A DNA stretch of 64,000 nucleotides, from the NCBI GenBank assembly GCA_947503895.1, contig CANNFT010000002.1, positions 124,001 to 188,000 on the forward strand, read 5' to 3'. Every line of letters starts with the position of its first letter. Position 1 is the stretch's first letter. Source of the stretch: an uncultured Saccharospirillaceae bacterium. GTDB lineage: Bacteria > Pseudomonadota > Gammaproteobacteria > Pseudomonadales > Oceanobacteraceae. Positions 25,661 to 33,698 of this stretch are shown piece by piece. Under the pieces are notes generated by a model that searched no databases, was not told where the DNA came from, and saw nothing but the letters and a program-made list of their open reading frames with translations. The position numbers and the translations under genes were made by a program.

Positions 25661-27259
25661 ATGAATCATTGGATAACTTGGAGCATCGCCGCTTGGGTAG
25701 CCACCTGCCTGCCCGCCACCAGTGCCATGGCCGAGGATGAATACGAGGCATGGCTGAAACAAAACCAACCCGATTTTCAACAGGCGCAACAGGAATTCCA
25801 AGACTACCTAGATGAAAATGACCGAGAATTCATCGGGTTCCTCAAACAACAGTGGAAAGAAGTCGAGATTAAAAAGCCCACCGTGCGAGACACTAAGCCC
25901 AAGCCTATGGCCATGCCCACTGCGCCACCGGTCAAAGCCCAGCCGCGTCCCATTACGCCGCCCCAACCCATAATCGACGCACCCATTTCAGAAGTTAAGC
26001 CCGACACGAAACCGAGTTCCAATGTCGAGCCCACACCGAAGACAACACCAAAACCCACACCCGTTTTGGCGGAAAAGCCCAAGCCAAAGCCCGTGACACC
26101 GACGCCAATTCTGGCTGAAAAACCTCAACCAAAGCCGGTTTTACCTACGCCTGTCACCCAAGCGCCCACCGCACCCGTCATCACATTTGACTACTATGGA
26201 CACAGGGTCAGCATTCGCGAAGAACGCCGCTTGAAGCAGCGATTCCGGGGGCGCATCAACAATGAAAGTATCGCCGACTATTGGCAAAAATTGGCCAGCC
26301 AGCCCCACCAAAAACCGGTAAAGGACTTAAAGCACGCTGCTAAAACACTGGGACTCAATGACTGGAGCACCGCCTTACTGTTCGATCAATACGCTCGACA
26401 ATTGCACCCTCACGATGACACCAGCCGACAGCTGACCACTTGGTTTTTACTGGTCAAAGGCGGTTACAACGCTCGACTGGCCTACAATCAAAAAGCCTAC
26501 CTGCTCATGCCATCCAAACAACCTCTATTTGGCGTGACGTATTTTAGGTTTGCGGGTGAGCGCTATTACGCTGTGAGTTTAAATGACACACCTGTGCAAA
26601 CAGGTAAGGCATTCACCTATTCTGGCAAACACAGTGCGGGCGCACTCGCGCTGGACTTTTCAGAACCGAATCGATTTGCGGGACAAGGCAAACAAGCCGT
26701 GCGGGATCTGAGCTTTCAATACCAACAACAGACTTACAACGTTAAAGTCACCTACACAGAAAGCTTGGTGGCATACCTCAATACTTACCCACAGCTCAGC
26801 TTAGATAACTATTTTTCTGCGGGTCTACCTGAGGCAACCGCACAACAGCTGCTCAGCCAGTTACGTCCCATCGTCGCGGATCAAACAGAAGAAGAGGCGG
26901 TGAATCGTCTCTTACGGTTCGTTCAAACAGCCTTTGATTACAAAACGGATCAAGATCAATTTCGTCAGGAAAACTACCTCTTCCCACTGGAAACGCTGCA
27001 CTACCCTTATTCGGATTGCGAAGATCGCGCCGCCTTATTCGCTTGGTTAACCAAATCGTTATTGAACCTAGATGTCGTGATGCTCGATTTTCCAGGGCAC
27101 ATCGCCGCCGCAGTTGCGTTTAATGGGAAAGTCAAAGGCGACAACTGGCGTTACAACGGCAAAACCTACACCGTGACGGATCCGACTTATATCAATTCAA
27201 CCGTCGGCATGACCATGCCGAATTTTAAAAGGAAAAAGCCGAAGATAGTGGCGTTTTGA
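25661..27259 (+). CDS. Secreted transglutaminase-like protein with proline-rich linker
   Basis: 532 residues. Signal peptide (about 1-24, ending in TSAMAED), an acidic Gln-rich helix (25-65), then a Pro/Lys-rich linker at about 75-170 with two near-identical units around TPVLAEKPKPKPV and TPILAEKPQPKPV. The C-terminal half is a transglutaminase-like/cysteine-peptidase fold: Cys in YSDCEDRAALFAWL (near 450), His in FPGHIAAAV (near 480), Asp in VTDPTYINS (near 507). The linker probably crosses the periplasm or cell wall. Function unknown; a peptidase or amidase acting on envelope peptides is possible. Start ATG after AGAAGGAACCCTC. Confidence 0.75.
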   Translation: MNHWITWSIAAWVATCLPATSAMAEDEYEAWLKQNQPDFQQAQQEFQDYLDENDREFIGFLKQQWKEVEIKKPTVRDTKPKPMAMPTAPPVKAQPRPITPPQPIIDAPISEVKPDTKPSSNVEPTPKTTPKPTPVLAEKPKPKPVTPTPILAEKPQPKPVLPTPVTQAPTAPVITFDYYGHRVSIREERRLKQRFRGRINNESIADYWQKLASQPHQKPVKDLKHAAKTLGLNDWSTALLFDQYARQLHPHDDTSRQLTTWFLLVKGGYNARLAYNQKAYLLMPSKQPLFGVTYFRFAGERYYAVSLNDTPVQTGKAFTYSGKHSAGALALDFSEPNRFAGQGKQAVRDLSFQYQQQTYNVKVTYTESLVAYLNTYPQLSLDNYFSAGLPEATAQQLLSQLRPIVADQTEEEAVNRLLRFVQTAFDYKTDQDQFRQENYLFPLETLHYPYSDCEDRAALFAWLTKSLLNLDVVMLDFPGHIAAAVAFNGKVKGDNWRYNGKTYTVTDPTYINSTVGMTMPNFKRKKPKIVAF

Positions 27260-27266
27260 TTTTGTC

Positions 27267-27320
27267 GGGAGACGGGAGACGGGAGACGCTAAAGCCAGTT
27301 TTTTAACCGTCTACCGTTTA
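27267..27320. repeat. (GGGAGAC)3 repeat with degenerate inverted partner
   Basis: Three tandem GGGAGAC heptamers at 27267-27287 followed by GCTAAA, then an imperfect reverse-complement partner (TTTTAACCGTCTACCGTTTAC) at 27301-27321. The same heptamer pair plus GC ends bounds the elements at 33211-33674 and 35115-35248. Confidence 0.7.
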
Positions 27321-27382
27321 CTAAAAGATTGGTTTATTTTGGAACGAAACATTCTTAATGTCGCCGCCCTTTAACCCGACAA

Positions 27383-27418
27383 GTCGCCCTAAAGGGCGAC
27401 TGAGCAGAAAATTTTTTT
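27383..27418 (+). terminator. Probable terminator after transglutaminase-like gene
   Basis: GTCGCCCT / AGGGCGAC hairpin (27383-27400) followed, after about ten bases, by a run of seven T at 27412-27418. The T run is farther than ideal. Confidence 0.5.
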
Positions 27419-27429
27419 GATGCTTTGCA

Positions 27430-27545
27430 CGTAGGTTGGCGCTGAACAAAGCGAAGCCCAACGGATTTAATTCAATCCTCATGCTAGGCTTCGCCAGCAA
27501 TCAGTTTTATTTAATTAAAAATTTACAAGCTAAACCCAACCTACG
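27430..27545. repeat. 116-bp element with CGTAGGTTGG terminal inverted repeats
   Basis: CGTAGGTTGG at 27430-27439 and its exact reverse complement CCAACCTACG at 27536-27545 bound an AT-rich core containing AAGCGAAGCCCAACGG and AGGCTTCGCCAGC, which can pair with each other. Such GTAGGTTGG-type intergenic repeats are widespread in gammaproteobacteria and look like non-autonomous (MITE-like) elements. No coding capacity. It ends 7 bases before the convergent BspA-like gene's stop. Confidence 0.65.
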
Positions 27546-27551
27546 ACTTTC

Positions 27552-30500
27552 TTACTGAGGTGGTTGCTCGACCATACCACCATCGGTAATTTCCCAGCCA
27601 TAGGTGTTGATTAATACACTGCGAGCAGACTCAGCTTCAGCAGTGTATTTAACACCTGCGCCAAATTTGACATTACGCTGAATTTCTGACATTGAAGACC
27701 AATTTTTTAACAATTGGTCATAATTTTCAGATCGAACACTGGTTTTACTAAGCATATAAAGCATATCTTTAGCACTACTGATATTCCAATCATATATTTC
27801 ACCTGTAAATGCTGAAGCTTCATAAAACATATAACTCATATTCTCAACAGCTGAAACATCCCAGTTATTTAAATTGCTATCAAACGACTTCGCACGCCAA
27901 AACATTCCTTTCATATTAGTAACTTTATCAACTTTCCATAAACTCAGGTCACTGTTAAATAGCTTTGCATCAAGAAACATAAACCCCATACCCGTGACAT
28001 TTTCAACGACCCATTTACTTAGATCACTATCAAATGATTCTGCCCCATGAAACATTCCATTCATGTTAGTAACTTGTGCGACATTCCATTCACTTAAATC
28101 ACTTTCAAATTGCTTTGCTCCTAAGAACATCCCCCTCATATTAGTTACACTGGATACATCCCAACGTGATAAATCTCTCGAAAAGTACTCATTATTCCTA
28201 AACATGTATTGCATATCTTTTACATTTGATACAACCCATTTACTTATATCTCCATTGAAGTTAGCTGCTCTATCAAACATAAGCCCCATATCGGTAACGT
28301 TACTCACATTCCAATCATTTAAATCACTGTTAAACTTTTCAGCACCTGTAAACATCCAACTCATATCTTTCACTTTCGAAACATCCCATCCACTCAGGTC
28401 ACTTTCAAACAATTTCACCCCAGAAAACATCGAGCTCATGTTTTCAACATTGGATGTACTCCAATCACTCAAATCACTTTCAAATGATGAAGCATCACTG
28501 AACATTGCTCTCATAAACCTTGCATTAGAAACTTTCCACTCAGATAGATTACTCTTAAATTTCGAAGCACCCTGAAACATATAGTTGAAATTAGTTACTT
28601 TCGAAACATCCCAATCAGAAAGATCTTGACTAAATGAATGTGCACCTCTAAACATTTGCCCCATGTTAGTAACACTTGATACATTCCATCCGCTAATATC
28701 ACCATTAAAATTCACAGCATCCTTAAACATATTCGCCATATTGATAACATTCGATATATCCCAATTACCAATATTTGCATTTACATTGCTTGCACCAGAA
28801 AACATCGAGCTCATATAACGAACGCCTGAAAGATCAGGAACATCAACTGCATTCAGCACCATATTGCTTGCACCATTAAATGCACTGTCCATCGTCGACC
28901 ACCGAATATCGCCCCACTGCTCAACGGACAGAATTTTTTTGCTATCAGTATTTGAATTACTAAAATAGAATCTGTCAAAATTACCGCTGATTTTAACCGT
29001 GTAAGTGCCAGCCGAATCGTATGTATGAACCAGATCGTCGGTGAGCCCAGTTTCAATATTGCCGTCACCCCAGTCCACGGTAAAATTACCACCACTGTCG
29101 GTGTTAATTTCAATTTGATTGTCTTCGGTTTTTCCTTCGTTATCCGTTTTCCAAGTGGTGATAAAGGGCCTAAACTCCCGAACAGTCACGCCACGAGTTT
29201 CAGTCGCTTTATTTCCAGCATCATCCGTGGCTGAATAGGTGATGGTATAATCGCCTAACGTGTAGATATCTAAATTAGATGTAGTAACGACTGCAACATC
29301 ACCATCAATCTGATCTAAGGCACTGTATCCCGGATCAATAAATTCCAATCCTTGTGGCAGTTCTATTTGCGCCTTGCCAACAAGCGTAATTTCAGGTTTG
29401 GTCTGATCGGTCACATTCACCGTTCTAGCAATGCTGGCTTCATTACCTGCTTGATCTTCTACGCTGTACGTTAATTCATAGGTACCCAGCTTATTTATAT
29501 CCACTGCGCCCGTGACAGTAACCGTTAATTCCTGCTCCACATTATCTGTGACGGTTACGCCGGGATCTTCAAACGCTTTTCCATGTGCATGAATGATTGT
29601 GCTTTCACCATTTAACTCTATTGTCGGTTTTGTAATATCGAGTACTTTTACAATGCGAGTGACTACGTCTGAGTTTCCTGATGCGTCGGTAGCGGTATAC
29701 GTGAGCGTGTAAGCACCGGGCACGCTCGTATCGAGTTCACCTTCTACCATCACAATTGGTTTTATATTTGAGTTGTCATTAGTGCTGTAACCGGGATCAA
29801 CAAAATCCCGATCTTCATTCATTTCAAATGGGTTATCGCCTTTTAGTGTAATTGTGGGCGAAATACTGTCTTTCACGATGACAGTACGAGTAGCCGTCAC
29901 GGAGTTATTCGACGAATCCGTTGCGGTGTACGTGATGGTGTATTTGCCCACCTTCGTAATATCGATTTCATTTTGAACTTGAACGGCGAGTTCACCATCA
30001 ACAGAATCTATCGCACTGAATCCCGGCTCTTGATAATCGCTATTAATTTCAATAGCGAAGGGATTGCCACCCTGTAACGTAATAACAGGTTTAGTGTTGT
30101 CATTGACAATAACGGTGCGTGTGACGCTGGTTTCGTTGCCAGCCTGATCGGTGGCGGTATAGGTTAGCGTTTGTTCGCCTAATATGTGCGTATTGACTTC
30201 GCCCGTCACGGTCACGTCGACGGCTTCGTCTAAATTATCTGTGACGCTGTAGCTGGGGTCGGTAAATTCAGCGCCAAATTCCAATGTTATTGTCGCTTCA
30301 CCATTGAAGGTAATGACCGGACCACTGAGATCAGCAACGGTGACGGTTCTGAATTCGGTTTTGCCATTGCCTGCGCTGTCTGTCGCGGTATAGGAAAGGG
30401 TGTATTCGCCGACAGCATTTGTGTTGACGTCGCCTTCGATTGTCACGTCGAGTTCACCGTCGATATTATCCTGAACGGTAGCCCCTGCTTCGACGTATTC

Positions 30501-30692
30501 GCTGCCCACATCCAATTGAATATTGGCTTCACCGTTCAACGTAATTTCAGGTGGAAGCGTATCCGGTGTTTTGCTGTCGCCATCATCACCGCCTCCGCCA
30601 CCACCACAGGCGGTTATGATGGTTACCACACTGATTAACGTGAGACTTTTGATTGAAGCAGAAAAGCTTGAGATGAATGCAGGCCCATTCAT
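27552..30692 (-). CDS. Surface lipoprotein with six Ig-like (DUF5011/HYR) repeats and BspA/DUF285 repeats
   Basis: 1046 residues. A lipoprotein signal (LISVVTIITAC, Cys near 29) followed by GGGGGGDDGD. Six tandem Ig-like units of about 74 residues (about 46-490), each starting P-x-I-T-L-x-G and holding YTATD-x-x-GN. Then a PKD-like unit (VDWGDGN, VHTYDSAGTYTVKISG; about 500-575), two degenerate and fourteen regular 25-residue BspA/DUF285 units (644-993; e.g. WDVSKVKDMSWMFTGAEKF). The start ATG 30692 was chosen over an open extension of 52 residues because it gives a perfect lipobox and has GGAG upstream. Likely a long adhesin or cell-surface stalk; ligand unknown. Confidence 0.85.
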   Translation of the reverse strand: MNGPAFISSFSASIKSLTLISVVTIITACGGGGGGDDGDSKTPDTLPPEITLNGEANIQLDVGSEYVEAGATVQDNIDGELDVTIEGDVNTNAVGEYTLSYTATDSAGNGKTEFRTVTVADLSGPVITFNGEATITLEFGAEFTDPSYSVTDNLDEAVDVTVTGEVNTHILGEQTLTYTATDQAGNETSVTRTVIVNDNTKPVITLQGGNPFAIEINSDYQEPGFSAIDSVDGELAVQVQNEIDITKVGKYTITYTATDSSNNSVTATRTVIVKDSISPTITLKGDNPFEMNEDRDFVDPGYSTNDNSNIKPIVMVEGELDTSVPGAYTLTYTATDASGNSDVVTRIVKVLDITKPTIELNGESTIIHAHGKAFEDPGVTVTDNVEQELTVTVTGAVDINKLGTYELTYSVEDQAGNEASIARTVNVTDQTKPEITLVGKAQIELPQGLEFIDPGYSALDQIDGDVAVVTTSNLDIYTLGDYTITYSATDDAGNKATETRGVTVREFRPFITTWKTDNEGKTEDNQIEINTDSGGNFTVDWGDGNIETGLTDDLVHTYDSAGTYTVKISGNFDRFYFSNSNTDSKKILSVEQWGDIRWSTMDSAFNGASNMVLNAVDVPDLSGVRYMSSMFSGASNVNANIGNWDISNVINMANMFKDAVNFNGDISGWNVSSVTNMGQMFRGAHSFSQDLSDWDVSKVTNFNYMFQGASKFKSNLSEWKVSNARFMRAMFSDASSFESDLSDWSTSNVENMSSMFSGVKLFESDLSGWDVSKVKDMSWMFTGAEKFNSDLNDWNVSNVTDMGLMFDRAANFNGDISKWVVSNVKDMQYMFRNNEYFSRDLSRWDVSSVTNMRGMFLGAKQFESDLSEWNVAQVTNMNGMFHGAESFDSDLSKWVVENVTGMGFMFLDAKLFNSDLSLWKVDKVTNMKGMFWRAKSFDSNLNNWDVSAVENMSYMFYEASAFTGEIYDWNISSAKDMLYMLSKTSVRSENYDQLLKNWSSMSEIQRNVKFGAGVKYTAEAESARSVLINTYGWEITDGGMVEQPPQ
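27714..28763 (-). repeat. Fourteen tandem 75-bp coding repeats
   Basis: In-frame 75-bp (25-residue) units encoding the BspA/DUF285 array, with the Trp codon (CCA on the plus strand) returning every 75 bases from 28761-28763 to 27786-27788. Units have diverged at DNA level, so the array looks old rather than freshly expanded. Confidence 0.8.
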
Positions 30693-30920
30693 AAGAATCG
30701 TAACTCCGTAACGATTAAGTAAGCGACAGCGCAGGCAGGAGCGACAAAGACAAAAAAGAGAGGATCTATGAGCGTCTTCCCTGTTGAAACTGATGCAGGT
30801 GCATCTGCGTCTGTGTATTCCGTGACTGAGATTGCCGTGTTCGGACAAATCCAGCGAAGGCTAACGGAAAGTGACCAATGCTTCAATCACCTGAAAACAT
30901 CTCATCTAAAACAGCCTCAA

Positions 30921-30952
30921 AACCCTATTTCAAAAAATTTTGAAATAGGGTT
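30921..30952. promoter_or_regulatory. Large palindrome upstream of SahR-like gene (candidate operator)
   Basis: Perfect 15-bp arms AACCCTATTTCAAAA (30921-30935) and TTTTGAAATAGGGTT (30938-30952) with a 2-base centre, ending 34 bases before the ATG of the ArsR-methyltransferase gene. A tight dyad this close to an ArsR-family gene fits an autoregulatory operator. It is not a terminator: the arms are symmetric with no trailing T run. Confidence 0.6.
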
Positions 30953-30986
30953 GATGATCTAAGCTTGTGCTGCTACATTTCGCGGC

Positions 30987-31970
30987 ATGAATAACCAAAA
31001 TCTTGCCACCTTGCTCAAAGCCAGCGCCGATGCTATTCGGCTGGATATCTTGCGCCTGTTAAAGCGGGACTCGCTGACGGCGAGCGATTTGGCTGGTCTC
31101 TTGGAAATTAAGCAATCCGCTCTGAGCCATCACCTTAAGGTCATGACGCAAGCCGAGTGGCTGAACACGCGCCGTGAAGGCAATACGTTATTTTACCGCC
31201 GTCATTTATCTGCGGATTTAGCCACCGCGCGCGTGCAACAAGCGGTCTTACGCAGCTTGGATTGCACGCCATTGGCAGAACAAACGCAATTTAACCTGCA
31301 TGCCATTCGTCAGGCGCGCCAGCAAATCAGCGCAGCGTTTTTCGAAAGCCACGCCGATGAGCTGGATTCCGTCACTGACCGTATCGCCGGCTATCGTCAT
31401 TACTCTGAAGCATTGCAAAATGCGTTAAACGCCATTGAGTTCGAAGGGCATCACTCTGCATTAGAGATTGGCCCCGGCGACGGCGGATTCTTGCCGTATC
31501 TGAGCCGAGCGTTCGATCAAGTATTCGCCCTCGACATCGCCGAACCCATGCTGGATTTGGCGCGCGCACAGGTGAACGAGCTGGAACTTTCAAACATTCA
31601 GTTCATGCATGGCGATACACAAACGGCAAAGCATCTCGGTATTCAAGTCGATTTTGTTGCACTGAATATGGTGCTTCACCATATCGCGTCCCCTGCGGAA
31701 TTTTTAGCCGATTGTTGGGAGTTATTGAATGACAACGGCTGGCTATTGATCACAGATTTGTGCGCCCACGAGCAAGATTGGGTGCAAGAAGCCTGTGGTG
31801 ATTTTTGGATGGGGTTCGATACCGATGAACTCCTATCTTGGGCAAAAGATTTAGGATTTGTACATCGCGAGCCTGTTTTGCTGGGTTTGAAAAACGGCTT
31901 TCAAGTACAGATTCATTTATTTCAAAAACCTAATCTTTCTAAACACCGGAACAGCGCCACGGCGCTTTAA
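30987..31970 (+). CDS. ArsR-family regulator fused to SAM-dependent methyltransferase domain (SahR-like)
   Basis: 327 residues. A winged-helix DNA-binding domain at 1-95 ([35 protein letters not shown] as recognition helix), then a class I methyltransferase fold from about 150 with motif [16 protein letters not shown] and [11 protein letters not shown]. It heads metK, ahcY and metF, and ArsR-type SahR regulators are known to control exactly these S-adenosylhomocysteine-cycle genes in Proteobacteria, so SahR is the best reading. The methyltransferase fold probably senses SAH or SAM. The metK ATG comes 14 bases after its stop. A methyltransferase activity of its own is not excluded. Confidence 0.8.
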   Translation: MNNQNLATLLKASADAIRLDILRLLKRDSLTASDLAGLLEIKQSALSHHLKVMTQAEWLNTRREGNTLFYRRHLSADLATARVQQAVLRSLDCTPLAEQTQFNLHAIRQARQQISAAFFESHADELDSVTDRIAGYRHYSEALQNALNAIEFEGHHSALEIGPGDGGFLPYLSRAFDQVFALDIAEPMLDLARAQVNELELSNIQFMHGDTQTAKHLGIQVDFVALNMVLHHIASPAEFLADCWELLNDNGWLLITDLCAHEQDWVQEACGDFWMGFDTDELLSWAKDLGFVHREPVLLGLKNGFQVQIHLFQKPNLSKHRNSATAL

Positions 31971-31984
31971 TGAGGAATGATCAC

Positions 31985-33196
31985 ATGAGCGAATACTCAA
32001 TTTTCACTTCAGAATCTGTCTCTGAAGGACATCCGGACAAAGTTGCCGATCAAATTTCTGATGCTGTACTTGATGCCATTATCGCACGTGACCCTTATGC
32101 ACGTGTCGCCGTTGAAACCCTAGTGAAAACGGGTATGGCGGTGGTCGCTGGGGAGGTTTCCACTTCTTGCTACGTTGACCTTGAGGACATCGTGCGTGAT
32201 GTGATTACGGGCATTGGCTACAACAGTTCAGATGTGGGCTTTGATGGCGCTACTTGTGCAGTATTAAACGGCATCGGTAAGCAATCGATTGATATCAACA
32301 TGGGTGTTGACCGCGCCAAGCCTGAAGATCAAGGCGCGGGCGACCAAGGCCTGATGTTTGGTTATGCCACCAACGAAACACCGAGTTTAATGCCCGCACC
32401 GGTTTACTACGCCCACCTTTTGGTACAACGCCAATCAGAGTTGCGTCGCAACGGCACGCTGCCTTGGTTGCGTCCAGATGCGAAATCTCAGGTGACCATC
32501 AACTACGAAGGCGACACGCCAAAAGTAGACGCAGTTGTACTTTCAACTCAGCACGACCCAAGTGTGAGCCTAGAAAGCCTGCGTGAAATGGTTTTGGAAA
32601 ATATCATTAAGCCCGTCCTACCGGCTGAATGGCTAACCGATGATACCCTTTACCACATCAACCCAACCGGCAACTTCGTAATCGGTGGCCCAGTGGGTGA
32701 CGCAGGCCTGACGGGGCGTAAAATTATCGTCGATACCTATGGCGGCATGGCCCGTCACGGTGGCGGCGCGTTCTCAGGAAAAGACCCCTCCAAAGTTGAC
32801 CGTTCTGCGGCTTATATGGGTCGTTATGTGGCGAAAAACATCGTAGCCGCGGGTCTTGCTGATCGCTGTGAGATCCAAGTGTCTTACGCCATCGGTGTTG
32901 CAGAGCCTACTTCTATCTCTGTGAATACCTTTGGTACTGGTCAATTAACAGATATCCAGCTTGCTGCCGTGATTCGTGACGTGTTTGACCTACGCCCCTA
33001 TGCGATCCAAAACCAACTTAATCTGCTATACCCAATGTATCAGCTGACCGCGGCATACGGTCACTTCGGACGCGAACCATTTGAGCACACGTATCAATAC
33101 GAAGAGCGTGGCGAGCAAAAATCGAAAACGTTCACTGCTTTCACGTGGGAAAAAACCGACAAAGTGGATGAACTAAAAGCAGCAGCAGGACTTTGA
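31985..33196 (+). CDS. metK: S-adenosylmethionine synthetase
   Basis: 403 residues making SAM from ATP and methionine. Signatures: [17 protein letters not shown] at the N-terminus, [13 protein letters not shown] near 120, and [16 protein letters not shown] near 260. The ATG at 31985 follows TGAGGAATGATCAC; the frame stays open five codons upstream and overlaps the previous gene by one base, but [12 protein letters not shown] is the normal family start. Second gene of the methyl-cycle operon; the following gap is occupied by an inserted element. Confidence 0.96.
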   Translation: MSEYSIFTSESVSEGHPDKVADQISDAVLDAIIARDPYARVAVETLVKTGMAVVAGEVSTSCYVDLEDIVRDVITGIGYNSSDVGFDGATCAVLNGIGKQSIDINMGVDRAKPEDQGAGDQGLMFGYATNETPSLMPAPVYYAHLLVQRQSELRRNGTLPWLRPDAKSQVTINYEGDTPKVDAVVLSTQHDPSVSLESLREMVLENIIKPVLPAEWLTDDTLYHINPTGNFVIGGPVGDAGLTGRKIIVDTYGGMARHGGGAFSGKDPSKVDRSAAYMGRYVAKNIVAAGLADRCEIQVSYAIGVAEPTSISVNTFGTGQLTDIQLAAVIRDVFDLRPYAIQNQLNLLYPMYQLTAAYGHFGREPFEHTYQYEERGEQKSKTFTAFTWEKTDKVDELKAAAGL

Positions 33197-33210
33197 TGCT
33201 TTAAGCTGAA

Positions 33211-33674
33211 CGGGAGACGGGAGACGCTTCTAGCAACTTCCGTTTTTCATTTAGCTTACATTGTTCAGCATGCAGCAAGGAGGTTGCTTGAATAAACGAC
33301 ATAAACGCATGGATATTTGGCTGTTATCGATGTCGTTGGTAGAAGAAATTTACGCGCTGACGCACGCTTTTCCAAAAGATGAAAAGTTTGGCCTGATTAG
33401 CCAAATGCGGCGCAGCGCAGTCAGCATCCCCTCAAATATTGCAGAGGGTGCTGCACGAAGTTCGGAACGAGATTTTATCCGCTTTCTCGTGATTGCCCGA
33501 GGTTCGTTAATGGAGTTAGACACCCAGCTCATCATCAGTAACAGATTGGGCTATTACTGTTTAACGACCGAATTGGAAGAACACGTTGAGCATTTATTTG
33601 CAAAGATGAATGCACTCATCAATACATTGAAACGCTCTTTGGTAACCGCGTAAGACCTGCGTCTTCCGTCTCCC
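33211..33674 (+). mobile_element. 464-bp inverted-repeat element carrying a four-helix-bundle gene
   Basis: The left end is two GGGAGAC heptamers plus GC (33211-33226). The right end is GC, GTCTTCC and GTCTCCC (33659-33674), the reverse complement of the left end with one mismatch. Between them lies a single gene for an S23/IVP-like protein. It separates metK from ahcY; the right end is 24 bases before the ahcY ATG. The sibling at 35115-35248 has the same ends and no gene. No transposase and no clear target duplication seen. Mobility is an inference. Confidence 0.55.
33288..33653 (+). CDS. Four-helix-bundle protein (S23 / 23S rRNA intervening-sequence protein family)
   Basis: 121 residues, all helical, of the S23/IVP family related to the diversity-generating retroelement factor Avd. 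Family signatures: AFPKDEKFGLISQMRRSAVSIPSNIAEGAARSS split over residues 25-57, followed by IARGSLMELDTQL. Start taken as TTG at 33288, four bases after AAGGAGG, because MNKRHKR fits relatives; ATG 33315 is an alternative. It is not within rRNA here but inside an inverted-repeat element in the metK-ahcY gap. Function of the family is unsettled; a nucleic-acid-binding basic bundle is likely. Confidence 0.85.
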   Translation: MNKRHKRMDIWLLSMSLVEEIYALTHAFPKDEKFGLISQMRRSAVSIPSNIAEGAARSSERDFIRFLVIARGSLMELDTQLIISNRLGYYCLTTELEEHVEHLFAKMNALINTLKRSLVTA

Positions 33675-33698
33675 ACTTAGCGTTTAGCAGGAGTAAAT

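Noticed and set aside
28063..28575. 170-residue plus-strand ORF
   Set aside because: It is an antisense shadow of the repeat array; its own repeats mirror the 75-bp period of the real gene.
27714..28763. Regular 75-bp repeats that at first resemble a CRISPR-like or satellite array
   Set aside because: They keep one open frame on the minus strand and encode 25-residue BspA/DUF285 units; unit sequences diverge at synonymous positions.
30693..30848. 52-residue N-terminal extension of the BspA-type lipoprotein
   Set aside because: Cys/Arg-rich and would bury the lipoprotein signal; ATG 30692 gives a proper signal peptide.
33288..33653. 23S rRNA intervening sequence
   Set aside because: Although the protein family is known from rRNA insertions, there is no rRNA sequence on either side; neighbours are metK and ahcY.
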